Assembly: GCA_026545765.1 (NCBI GenBank)
Contig: CM048840.1
Coordinates: 6,483,765 to 6,547,764, forward strand
Source: Plantago major
Lineage: Eukaryota; Streptophyta; Magnoliopsida; Lamiales; Plantaginaceae
Direction: 5' to 3'
Length of the DNA stretch: 64,000 nt
Shown: piece after piece, positions 22,205 to 32,253 of the stretch
How the letters are laid out: each line of letters opens with the position of its first letter
Numbering within the stretch: the first letter of the stretch is position 1
Program-made: the position numbers and the translations under genes
The notes under the pieces: generated by a model
Databases searched by the model: none
Told to the model about the DNA's origin: nothing
The model's input: only the letters and a program-made list of their open reading frames with translations

Positions 22205-23608
22205 ATGATTGAGAATCAGCTTACTTTAGAAATTTGCAATGATCATCCTAATGCTTTCTGGAACAGAAAGAAACATGTAGTCAGTCTCCCTTATGAGGAA
22301 GACTTTGATGAAAAAAGGATTCCGACAAAGGCAAGACCTTGTCAGATGAATTCAGAGTATTTAGAACTCTGTAAAAAAGAAATTGATTCTTTATTACGTA
22401 AAGGTCTAATAAGTCCTTCTCAATCTCCTTGGTCTTGTACAGCCTTTTATGTTAATAAACATAGTGAACAAGAAAGAGGAGTTCCTAGATTAGTAATAAA
22501 TTACAAGCCCCTTAATAAGGTTTTAAAATGGATTAGGCATCATATTCCAAATAAAAAAGATCTTCTAGAAAGACTTTATGATTCAATACTGTTTTCAAAT
22601 TTTGATTTAAAATCAGGTTATTGGCAGGTACAAATTGAACAAAATGATAGGTATAAAACAGCCTTCAACGTTCCAATAGGATATTATGAATGGAATGTAA
22701 TGCCATTTGGTTTAAAAAATGCTCCTTCTGAATTCCAGAAAATTATGAATGATATTTTTACGCCATACAGTGAATTTATATTGGTTTATATTGATGATAT
22801 CTTAGTATTTTCAAAAGATATTGAAGCCCATTTCAAACATTTGGATATCTTAAAGAAAATAGTTATACAGAATGGTTTAATTATATCAAAACCAAAAATG
22901 TCTTTGTTTCAAACAAAAATAAGATTTTTGGGACATTATATAGAAAAAAGTAATATTATCCCAATAAATAGAAGCATTGATTTTGCAGATAAATTTCCTG
23001 ATGAAATAACTAATAAAACCCAGTTACAGAGGTTTTTAGGAACTTTGAATTATATCTCTTCTTATTATAAAGATATAGCCCAAGATACTGCTATCTTATA
23101 TGATAGACTTAAAAAGAATCCAAAGCCTTGGTCTGAAAATAATACTAAGGCTGTTAGGAAGTTAAAAGAAAAGGTTAAAACATTGCCTTGTCTTATGCTG
23201 AGTAATCCTTCATGGGATAAAATTGTTGAGACATATGCTTCAGATATAGGATATGGGGGTATTCTTAAACAGATTGATCCTCATAACAAACAAGAATATC
23301 TTGTTCGTTTTTATTCTAGAAAATGGAATAATAGTCAGAAAAATTATGCTACTATTGCCAAAGAAATATTTGCAATTGTCAAGTGTGTTTTAAAATTTCA
23401 AGATGATTTATACAATCAAAAGTTTATAATCAAAACAGACTGTAACTCTGCAAAGTTTATGTTTAATAAAGATTTTAAACATGATGTTTCTAAACAGATG
23501 TTTGCAAGATGGAAAGCTCATTTAGCTCCTTTTGATTTCGAGATTATTTATAAAAAAGGAGAAGATAATAGTCTTCCAGACTTTTTAACACGTGAATATA
23601 TTTCATGA
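22205..23608 (+). CDS. Caulimovirid reverse transcriptase-RNase H, uninterrupted frame
   Basis: 467 codons without a stop. The palm of the RT shows the expected series: SPWSCTAFYV, LVINYKPLN, SNFDLKSGYWQV, MPFGLKNAPSEFQ and the catalytic YIDDILVFS (about codons 196-204), then FLGH and the connection domain. RNase H follows from about codon 345 (ASDIGYGG with the first Asp, IAKEIFAIV with Glu, IKTDC with the second Asp, and DFLTREY at the end). Its frame is the same as that of the protease remainder, separated by a TAA (22172) and a TGA (22187), so it was probably one polyprotein. Key residues are present, but there is no evidence that it is expressed. Confidence 0.85.
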   Translation: MIENQLTLEICNDHPNAFWNRKKHVVSLPYEEDFDEKRIPTKARPCQMNSEYLELCKKEIDSLLRKGLISPSQSPWSCTAFYVNKHSEQERGVPRLVINYKPLNKVLKWIRHHIPNKKDLLERLYDSILFSNFDLKSGYWQVQIEQNDRYKTAFNVPIGYYEWNVMPFGLKNAPSEFQKIMNDIFTPYSEFILVYIDDILVFSKDIEAHFKHLDILKKIVIQNGLIISKPKMSLFQTKIRFLGHYIEKSNIIPINRSIDFADKFPDEITNKTQLQRFLGTLNYISSYYKDIAQDTAILYDRLKKNPKPWSENNTKAVRKLKEKVKTLPCLMLSNPSWDKIVETYASDIGYGGILKQIDPHNKQEYLVRFYSRKWNNSQKNYATIAKEIFAIVKCVLKFQDDLYNQKFIIKTDCNSAKFMFNKDFKHDVSKQMFARWKAHLAPFDFEIIYKKGEDNSLPDFLTREYIS

Positions 23609-24756
23609 ATTTTGCAGGAATGTACTCGCGAGGAAGAGGCTCTCCCTCTTATAGAGGAAGAGGATGACGGGGATCAGAAAGGATTCTGGCCCAAACTGGC
23701 AGAGGAAACACTACAAGAAATCCGCCGTTTAGCGACGGCCATTAGAGACGGATAGAATCCGTCGCTATTTAGCGACGAATCGCTAACTCAATCCGACTCG
23801 AATCCGTCGCTAAATTAGCGACGGATGTTTCTCCGTCGTTACATAGCGACGGATTTATTTATCCGTCGCTATTTAGGGACGGATATTAAATCCGTCCCTA
23901 AATAAGTTGACCAGCTTACAAAATAAAAAAAATTAAAAAAAAGGTAAGATCCGTCGCTAGTTAGCGACGGATTTTAGCGACGAATAGCGATCGGTCGCTA
24001 AAACCTTGATACCATCGGGCAGTAGCCCTTTCTTCCCCATTTTTCTTCCTTCTTCCTTCGCCATTTCCAATTTTCCGACCAAATCTCGACCGTTCCGGCC
24101 AATTTTGGAGTCTTCTCGAAGCTCGTGGGACAAGGAGCTCGTGTGGTCAACCAATTTCATCTTTTCACCAGCTAAATCGAAGGTATTTTGGCTAAAACCT
24201 TAACTTTGTCAAATTTGGGAATTTTGTTAATTTTGACTAATTTGAGCAATTGAACGTTTATTGTAAGTATGTAGTAGTTAGTTTAGCTTATATTACATAG
24301 TGTGTTAACTTTGAGATGTTCAATTGATGTATTGATTGTGAATTTGAATTTTTAGTATAATGTTAGAATGTTTGGAAGTATGTAGGGTTGTTAATTTGAT
24401 ATTTTCGTATATGTAGTAGGATTAGAAAGATTTAGTTTAGTGTTTTGGAACCCTTACTTGTTGACAAATTTGGGAATTTTGATAATTTCGACTAATTAGA
24501 TCAATTGTATGTTTATGGGAGATATAGTATATATACTAGCTAGTTAACTTTGTGCAATTGATATATTGATTGTGAATTTGTATTGCTAATTATTATAACG
24601 TTAGGATGTTTGTAATTAAGTACGTAGTAATTTTGATTCGATAAATTCGTATATATACACTAGATTATGAAGATTTAATTAAGTGTTTTGAGACTATTTG
24701 GTGATTATATTAACGTAAAATGCATGTTATAAATCTAATAATTGTAGACGTGTCAG

Positions 24757-25718
24757 GCTAATCATATAATTATGAATCGATCGTTCGCTCATGGATGTAC
24801 CGTCGCATAGTGAATGGCGTAATTCATCTAGTTTTGTGGAAGGGTTGAATCCTTCATCACTTTTAACGCTTACACAAACTACTTGTTTGAGTGGGGAAGA
24901 TGAAGTGCCCTTGCAATGCGAACAAATGTAGGAATAAACAATTTTGCCTCCTAAAGCGGTAGTGGAGCACTTGAACGTAAGGGGTTCGTGTCTCGATGAG
25001 GTATGGTGTTATCATGGTGAGACACGAGCACCGTTCATGGATTATGAGCATCTCTCAAAGCGTAAAAGGAAGGAGAAAAATGTGATCGGAAGTACTCAAA
25101 ACACGTCTACATCTGATGCTAATTATGATCATGAACGGATGGAGCAAATGGTGTATGATGTTGCGGGTCCAGAGTTCATGGACACGAGGGAGCCAGTAAC
25201 CGAGGGGGATGTGGAGGAGCCTCCGAATCCTGCGGATCAGGTGTTCTTTGACTTGCTGGAATCAGCAAAGAAGCCGATTTATCAGGGATGTAGGCTGAGC
25301 GAGTTGTCTTTGTTGGCTCGGCTAATGAGTTGTAAGGCTAATGGCCAGCAATCTGAAGCGAGCTTCAATGAATGGGTACAATTAATGTCAGATCTTTGTC
25401 CGGAAGAAAATCTAGTTCCCACCAACTTTTACCAAGCGAAGAAAAAGATGCGGGGGATGGGGTTGCCCATGGAAACCATAGATTGTTGTGAGGATATGTG
25501 TATGATCTATTGGGGGGGAGGATACAGATCTACTGAAGTGCAAGTTCTGTGGTAAGGACCGGTACAAGCGTTACAAGGAGGGGGCTGCAAAGAAACGTCA
25601 GAAGAAAAATCTACCACATAAGAAAATGTGGTATTTTCCTCTAGCACCTCGTTTGAAGAGGTTGTATGCTTCAAGTGCTTGTGCCGATAAAATGCGGTGG
25701 CACAATAGACCTGGGTGA
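24757..25718 (+). pseudogene. tnp2 transposase, N-terminal part only
   Basis: After the acceptor GACGTGTCAG the ATG is at 24772. The transposase-associated domain is recognisable in three frames: SWMYRR, FVEGLNP, then KCPCNANKCRNK with its metal-binding cysteines, and VVEHLNVRGS. From 24944 one frame is open for about 200 codons (NPADQVFFDLLESAKKPIYQ, LARLMSCKAN, FYQAKKKMRGMG). A slip in the G7 run near 25513 moves to the frame with KCKFCGKDRY, KKMWYFPLAPRLKRLYAS and ADKMRWH. Here the normal protein would enter the DDE catalytic domain; instead the sequence jumps to a short EDQFIDL tail and a GT donor. The deletion removes the catalytic core. Confidence 0.85.
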
Positions 25719-25898
25719 AGACCAATTTATAGACTTAACAATAGCCGATGAGGACGAGGGTATGTGTGTATTGTATGCTTAGTTGTTATGTGTATATATG
25801 ATTAGTTGCTGATTATTATTACTTTAATATCTGTCAAATGTATATTCATGTATTCTTTACTAACTCATTAATTTTTTCTTGCAATTTCTTATTTGCAA

Positions 25899-27761
25899 AT
25901 GCCGCGCCAAAGGAAGTCGACATACCTTCCTCCCGGGTTTAGGGGTGCTAGTCCAGCGGGTTCTAGTAGTACCCCAGCTAGTCATGGTAGTCCTCTCGTT
26001 GGATACGACATTGGGGGGAGCAGCTGACCTCATGTACCGGAGACTCCACGCCTACACGGCTTCGCTCCGGTGACTACCCTTCGACGGTGTCCGTGACTTG
26101 CGTTGACGGACGGTGCTACATTTCGTGGAAACCGATGTTGTTCCCCAATGGCAGGAACAAGTAAGTATTATGGAGTTGTAGAACATACACTTAAGATAAA
26201 TATATGTTACATGATTTTACTAATGAATATTTGTTTCTTGTTTGTCTCATTGATAACAGGTTTTGGCCTCCGGATGCCTCGGACAAACTAGGCAAAATCT
26301 TCAGGGGGAGGCGGGAGATGCCGGGACAGGGAGGCGAGAAGTGGTCAAACGTCCCGGACCGGATGAAGCACTTTTACTTCGACGAGCTGCGCGTAAGCTT
26401 AAATGTTACAATTAATGCTTTATTTGTTTTTTAATCATTGTGTTAATGTGTGTGGTATGTTAGCCACTATATCTGTGAGTGGTATGTTAGCCACTAAGCT
26501 TGTTTTGATGTGTTAGTCACCATTTATGAACTTGTTGTGTCGTTTGAGTGGTATGTTAGCCACTGAACTTGGGTGATATGTTAGTCACCATTGTGTTAGT
26601 CAATTTTAGGACAATTTGAGTGGTATGTTAGCCACTAAGCTTGTTTTGATGTGTTAAATGAACTTGTTGTGTCGTTTGAGTGGTATGTTAGCCACTGAAC
26701 TTGGGTGATATGTTAGTCACCATTGTGTTAGTCAATTTTAGGACAATTTGAGTGGTATGTTAGCCACTGAGCTTGTTTTGATGTAGGACTACTACATTTC
26801 AGTTTCATTTTAGTGTTATATTTAAATTGTTATCTTTCTTTATACTTGTGTAATTTTTACTTTGAATGGAATTGTTGTAGAATGACTATTTCATTCCCAA
26901 TGCTACCGTGTCCCAGTTGTACTCGTTTCGAGACTTTAGGGTCCGACATCTACAGAAAATGGTCTACAAAATGAAGGAGACACGCAGTACCAACTTGGTG
27001 GGGATGACGAGTGGGCACTGTGGTTGACGTCGAATGATCCTTCGCCCGTGATCAAGCGTAAGAAACATAAAATCGTTTTCTCGAGCCGCATGATGGTACG
27101 CACGCTGACATCACTATGGGTCGCGAGCTATTGTTACAGATCACGTGATGGAGGTTAGTAAATATGTTGTTTATGACTTGAATATGATACATACGCTTTT
27201 AGCTTTCATTTCAATCAACTAACTACTTGTTTGCACATATGTTTTTAGGCCAATAAAGGACGGACCAAGAGTGCTGTACCACTTCAAGAAGGCTAAAGAA
27301 GAATGGCATCGGATCGACGTGAGGGCCAAACGTACATGTAATGCTTTTCTTAAGGTTAATTACATGTGTATTTGAGTATTTTAATTAAAGTGATTCCTAA
27401 AATTACATCTCATTTCGTATGCAACCAACAATTGCAGAGTGAGGTCGAGAGGAGGATGGACGAGAGGATGATCGACGGTCATGAGCTGTCAATTGAAGAG
27501 CAAGACCAGATATTCTTCGAGGTCAACCCAATGGACAGCAAGGATCGAATGTATGGATTGGGAAGTTTAGGCCCTTCCATGAGTTCTGGTAGCTTCTCAG
27601 TGTCCCAGGGATCAGGATCGCGATCTAACCTCTACACGCAGCAGCAGGTTAACGAGATGATGACTCCTCTCCAATGTGAAATAAACTGTCGACCAAGGCC
27701 GACTTTGCAAGTGCTTGAGGAACAGGCTCGTATGGCCAAGCGGATGGACGAGTTGACCTAG
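25899..27761 (+). pseudogene. TNPA-like (Transposase_24 family) gene of the 23709-28349 CACTA
   Basis: The ATG at 25899 opens a basic, Ser/Gly-rich segment that meets a stop near 26027. Later exons are 26261-26392 (FWPPDASDKLGKIFRGRRE through HFYFDELR, with GT donor), 26881 onward (NDYFIPNATVSQLYSF), about 27250-27340 (VLYHFKKAKEEWHRI) and 27438-27761 (EVERRMDERMI, IFFEVNPMDSKDRMYGLGSLG, then a Gln-rich helix). The last exon ends in TAG at 27759, where the relative at 11637-14474 still has a sense codon. Family proteins bind the element's subterminal repeats. Multiple lesions argue against a functional product. Confidence 0.7.
26452..26785 (+). repeat. Intron minisatellite (TGTTAGCCACT / TGTTAGTCACC), longest array
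   Basis: About six ATGTTAGCCACT and three TGTTAGTCACC units lie in the intron after the YFDELR exon. A higher-order unit of about 130 bp containing CGTTTGAGTGG, GAACTTGGGTGATATG and CAATTTTAGGACAATTTG is itself repeated. Confidence 0.9.
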
Positions 27762-29837
27762 ATATTCAGTAGCTCTTCCCAGTCTCACCCACCGCGTCCT
27801 CCCGATTATCCTTAGTTACATCAGACTTGTTATGGATAATTTGACACTATTTCACCTTCTAATTCTTATTTCGGATTATTTGTAGATAATTTATATAGTT
27901 TCGGATATATTAATGCAATTTAATTGTTTCGGGTATATCATCTATGACTATATTATGTGAAAAAACAGGTGAAAAATAAATATTTAAAAAAAAAATTTCA
28001 AAACAGTAGATTTAGCGACGGAATTATGTCCGTCGCTAAAACATATAAATTCCGTCGCTAAATACCAATCGAACTAAGCCGGATTAGTTCGTGAATTTAG
28101 CGACGGAAATAATTCCGTCGCTAAACCCCGTCTCTAATTAGAGACGGATACAGAATCCGTCGCCAATGCGGACGAACTGGTCAACGGATTAATCCGTCGC
28201 CAGTGCGTCGTTATTTAGCGACGGATCCCTTATCCGTCGCTAAAAAACATTGCGACGCATTGTTTGGGGACGGGTTTTATCCGTCGCTAAGGATTTAGCG
28301 ACGGATCGGTCCAGTTTTATCCGTCGCTAAAACTAGTTTTTTTGTAGTGAAAGCTTATAGCAATGAATTTGCCATCACAAAAATCTGAGGCTCAAAGCTC
28401 AGAAGAGTACCAAGAATTTCTTGAATACAAAAGAAATAAGGGAAAAATCCCATCTTTTGCTAAAATAGTAGCAGAAGAAGAGTCTGAAGAAAGTAAGACT
28501 GAATATGTTGAAAACAGGAATCAAGAAGTAATACTTCTGCTTGAACTGGGGGATATGTGATGGGCAAATAATCCCTGGATTTTAATGGCCAGATATTTAG
28601 ATAAGGCATCATATGCTTTAGGGTCTTATAAAACAAGATCTTTCTATGAAAATATTCTTTCAAACACAGAGTCATGTGAAATAACACATTTCTCAGGAAC
28701 ACAGAAGGAAGTTTATAACTTCAGTAAAATTTATATTAAAAAGGTTATATCTTCTGAAGAATGGGGAATAGCGCCATTAAGAGAAAGGGAATTTTACTAT
28801 CCCGATAATAGAAATCCCATAAAGTATAACTACTGGGATTATGTTGAAGCATTTAATAAAGTGCTACTTTATGAAAATGATAGGAAAAAACACTCCTGGT
28901 TTATAAAAATGAGCAGTGAAGCTTATGAGCAGGAGATACCAAATTGGTTTCTAAACTGGTGGACATATTTTGGAACCACCTGGGTAATACTCCCTGAAAA
29001 TTTTTCAACTCTATTTATTAACTGGATAAATGTTACTCCGAAAAAGGAAGTTCCTCAAGAAAATTATTCTTTATATTTCTTTATGGAATTTTCTATAACC
29101 TGGATTTGGAAATGGGTACCTGTTATCGGTTATACCGAAAGTGAAATACCATGTATTAAAAGAACTTCTTATACAAAGTTCTGGGAAAAAATGAATAAAG
29201 AAAACCCAGAAACTAAACAATTATATTGCATTGATACTTTGAATTTTATAGACAAAAGAATAAGATTATATCAAGAAAATAAAATAATAGCGACACAAAA
29301 GGAAGAGTCGCCCTTAGATCAAATCAGAAGAAAGCTCAGCATGCAGTCCAAAGATAGCAACAGGGAAATGCTAATAGAAGCATACGTAGAAGAAATGAAA
29401 AAAGATCTACAGAAATTTGATGGAGAAACCCAGTCCGTAAAATCGGATACATTTATGGCCTCTGCTAGTCAAGATTATCAGGATGCTCAGGATCCTAATC
29501 AAACTCCAGAAGAAGTCTCTATAGAAGACGTATTTGAAATCCTCAAAGGTACTCTTAAACACAAGAATAAAGAAAAGGAAGAATCTTCCTCAGCAATAGT
29601 GGTGGTAGACAAAGCCACTTGATGATGATTTGATGATGAGTCAGATGATGATGATAATAATGAGTCAGAGCACTGATGAGTGGAAATCATTCCACAGACA
29701 ACGGCAGAAATTGTTCTGCAGACATGACTGAAAGTCAGACAAAAGGGACGAACGAAATTTAAAGCAGAATAAACGGATGGAAATTAAAGGAATTGGCGAT
29801 GGCGACAGATATTGGCGCATGGGAATCAAATTTCCCT

Positions 29838-29849
29838 TCTATAAATAAG
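29838..29849 (+). promoter_or_regulatory. Probable viral promoter (TATA box)
   Basis: TCTATAAATAAG lies about 215 bp after the second ORF, followed by an AGAAGGAAGAAGG purine tract, the position expected for the pararetroviral genome promoter. A poly(A)-like TTGTAATAAGTTTGAAT follows near 29937. Function is inferred from position and sequence only. Confidence 0.5.
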
Positions 29850-29990
29850 CAGAAGGAAGAAGGAAGAAGGAAGAAGGCATCGGCAGAAAACCAGAAGCCA
29901 AGAAACACTCCTTCTCAGTTTTTAAATTTTTAAGATTTGTAATAAGTTTGAATTTTGTACTTGTGGAACATATTGTGAGTACTTTCCTTC

Positions 29991-30467
29991 TTACTTTTAA
30001 GTTTTGTAATATATTTGTTATATTAATAATATTGGCCTAATGATAGGCTAAGTTTGGTTTGTGTTAAGACAGGTCTAAATTATGTATTTATTATAATTAT
30101 GGCAAAAATGTTTTACTGTTCATCGGTCAGTATTCATGGTTACTATTCACGGCAGAATTATGAATTAAATTAGACTTCTATTACTTACTAAAAATAAGAT
30201 AGATAAGGTTTGGTATTGGAATCCGACGTATTAATATATTCCGATAGACATATGAAGGTACTGTTTGCCCCTCTAAGTCGAAAGAAATGACGTCTCTGGG
30301 CTGTTTTGTACTGTTAATTATGTCTTGAGAAATATCTTAATATTGACAGATTCTATCCCAGTAATACATCCTGATGTCATCTTATTGTTAGTTCGTAATT
30401 TGAATTTTGATTAATGAAGTGATTCTAGCTTGAATAATGCAATGCATGGATCAAGTGGTTTTGTGAT

Positions 30468-30470
<3 letters not shown>
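29991..30470. other. Possible viral leader or intergenic DNA
   Basis: This stretch holds no gene. It may be the start of the viral leader, but no tRNA-Met primer-binding site (TGGTATCAGAGC) was seen in or near it. Confidence 0.4.

Positions 30471-30535
<65 letters not shown>
30471..30535. repeat. (TA)n microsatellite, 65 bp
   Basis: An uninterrupted TA run. Likely highly variable in length. Confidence 0.98.
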
Positions 30536-30537
<2 letters not shown>

Positions 30538-31899
30538 CATACTTAAGAATAAATAGTGAAAGATATACTGGTTGAAAATGCAACTAATTCCACAAAATTT
30601 CACGTAGGATTGAATTATTTAATAAATACTCTATTTTTAAATTTTCATTATTATTTAATCGTATCTTATTTAATAATAAATTTATATTTTATTTAATGTA
30701 TAAAATGATTATATAATTAATAATAGTATTCAAGATTGGTGTCTATGGATTCGTCTTGCCAAGATGAATTCAAATATATGTTCAAATTAATTTTCATACT
30801 TTTGTATATAAAGGTATATGAGATTTAATAAAAATTATATATGTAATCAACATACAAAAAATAACAGTGAAATATATAATGGCTAAAATACAACTAATTC
30901 CATAAAATTTCACTTAGGACTGAATAAATTTAATGTTGTTTAGACCCTTGTGATTTACATAATATATATGGATGGATGGAATGGATGGATGGATGGAATG
31001 TTGTGAAGTGAAACATTTTCAACGAGGCACCAAATCTTACATTACTAGCTAGCGTGATATATAGAAGGATTCTACATACAGTGAGTTTTCGTCTGATTTG
31101 AAACTACAATGTTAATAGATTTTAATTTCAACCTAACTAGCTAATTAATGCTGCTATACAATGAATTGTCAAACTTAAAATTTTGCTTCTTGACGTGTAA
31201 GAAATATGATCACACAGTTTTTCAGTTAATGCTAGCTGTAATGTGTTGCTTCGACAGGAGGCTATATAGGCACTGCGGAAGGTAATATTTATTTTTGGTT
31301 TTGCTGTGAAACTGCATATGTAATTAAGGCTGTTATCAGGTTATGTATAAAGTCGTAATCCATCTTTTACTTAATTTCTCAACTTATCATTATCCATTAC
31401 AGTACAAATATGGTACAACCAATAATGTAGCTTAGACATAACCACCAACTCTGTTAAAACTTCATATATTTTTAGTTTTGAAGTGACTGTACCAATACAT
31501 TAATGACCAAATCACATAGAATAAATAATGAAAAATGTTAGTTTTACACTAAATTAAACATTCTACTACTATGACTCTTTTTACCACTAAATTTTCAGCT
31601 CCATGAACTTTTCTTGACCATTGACTAATAAAAAGCTCCTTACGTGAACGCGCAGCTTCTTATCAGCTAGCTGATTGAGAATCTACCCAAGTTAGCTTTT
31701 TTTTTTAAAAAAAGCTCCTTCTTATCTTTTTCATTCCGAAAATATCCCTGACCTAAATTAGAAAAAAGGAAAATCACCATTTTATTATTATTTACTCTGC
31801 CGACTCCGTCGTTATTATGTGTTCCATCGCCATTGTTGTATCTCCTTGCGCAGAATACATGTAGTACGCAATAATTTTTTCCTTACCAAGTTAAATGTT
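30536..31899. other. AT-rich intergenic DNA
   Basis: No gene is recognised. A short GGATGGAT/GGAATGGAT repeat lies at 30969-30999. Confidence 0.6.
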
Positions 31900-32253
31900 C
31901 AACGAATATTTCTTTCAACTTCTAATAATTTTTAATGATTAATTAAAGTGGCGGTGAAAAGTACATTGAATATATATTAGAATATTAAACAAAAATGTGA
32001 TGTCCTATTATTTAAAAAAATATAGACTAATAATACGATGAGAAAGGTTAAAAGATATAAAAATAAGAGTAATGCCATTTTATGTCATTTTACAAAATAC
32101 CAGCTAGCTTATCATTTAATTTGCTAAACACCTACATTAAAATCAGCTAGCTTTTCAGCTAGTTAATCAGCTACCTAATCAGCTAGCTTATCAGCTATCT
32201 ATTCAGCTACCAGCTAGTTAATCAGCTAACAGCTAGTTTTGCTAAACAGAGCC
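31900..32253 (-). mobile_element. PIF/Harbinger-like MITE, second copy
   Basis: It ends in AGCTAGTTTTGCTAAACAGAGCC at 32253, the inverse of the terminus at 4106. The TCAGCTAGCT repeats and the following 250 bp match that copy in inverted orientation, including the TTTTATGTCATTTTACAAAATACC block. The left end was not found with confidence. Confidence 0.6.

Larger units (their letters stand above)
23709..28349 (+). mobile_element. Complete-ended CACTA element inside the viral ORF, AAA duplication
   Basis: CACTACAAGAAA starts at 23709 and TTTTTTTGTAGTG ends at 28349. AAA precedes (23706-23708) and follows (28350-28352). Subterminal AGCGACGGAT/ATCCGTCGCT repeats fill 23720-23990 and 28010-28335. 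Inside are a leader exon (to 24182), intron 24183-24756, a decayed tnp2 N-terminal part and a TNPA-like gene. The exact duplication and joined viral frame show the insertion came after the virus had integrated. It is non-autonomous, since the tnp2 catalytic core is deleted. Confidence 0.95.
23620..29622 (+). pseudogene. Caulimovirid second ORF, unknown function, split by CACTA
   Basis: The frame starts at ATG 23620, 11 nt after the RT stop, with an Arg-Gly-rich opening (RGRG repeats). It meets a TGA at 23665-23667 and continues in the same frame to the CACTA insertion at 23708. After the element and one AAA copy it resumes in the same frame at 28353. A second TGA lies at 28558-28560, and the 345-codon remainder runs 28585-29622. 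So the only lesions are two TGA codons and the insertion. The long part is rich in Trp and aromatic residues (WFLNWWTYFG, WIWKWVP near codons 115-185), then a charged tail with Glu/Lys-rich helices. No movement-protein or transactivator motif is recognised. Confidence 0.65.
20400..29990 (+). mobile_element. Endogenous caulimovirid (pararetrovirus) copy, CACTA-interrupted
   Basis: Once the 4641-bp CACTA insertion is discounted, about 5 kb of virus-derived sequence remains: capsid end with a CCHC knuckle, aspartic protease, reverse transcriptase-RNase H, a second ORF, then a promoter/poly(A) region. There is no integrase and no LTR pair, which separates it from Ty3/gypsy retrotransposons. The movement protein and N-terminal capsid part are missing on the left. 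Two-ORF organisation and wide presence in flowering plants recall florendoviruses (polyprotein ORF1 and ORF2 of unknown function); genus assignment is an inference. Multiple frame breaks show it is inactive. Confidence 0.8.

Noticed and set aside
20478..23608. Ty3/gypsy retrotransposon instead of a pararetrovirus
   Set aside because: RT and protease would fit both, but no integrase follows the RNase H, no LTR pair is visible, and a second ORF with a promoter region follows.
24006..24203. Leader-exon frame with similar residues (SSWDKEL..NFIF) in three CACTA copies
   Set aside because: The frames have no shared ATG and end at a conserved splice donor followed by the intron; similarity is explained by nucleotide conservation of an untranslated leader.
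30471..30535. (TA)n tract as a replication origin or cruciform regulator
   Set aside because: Simple dinucleotide microsatellites are common in plants, and nothing around it supports a specific function.
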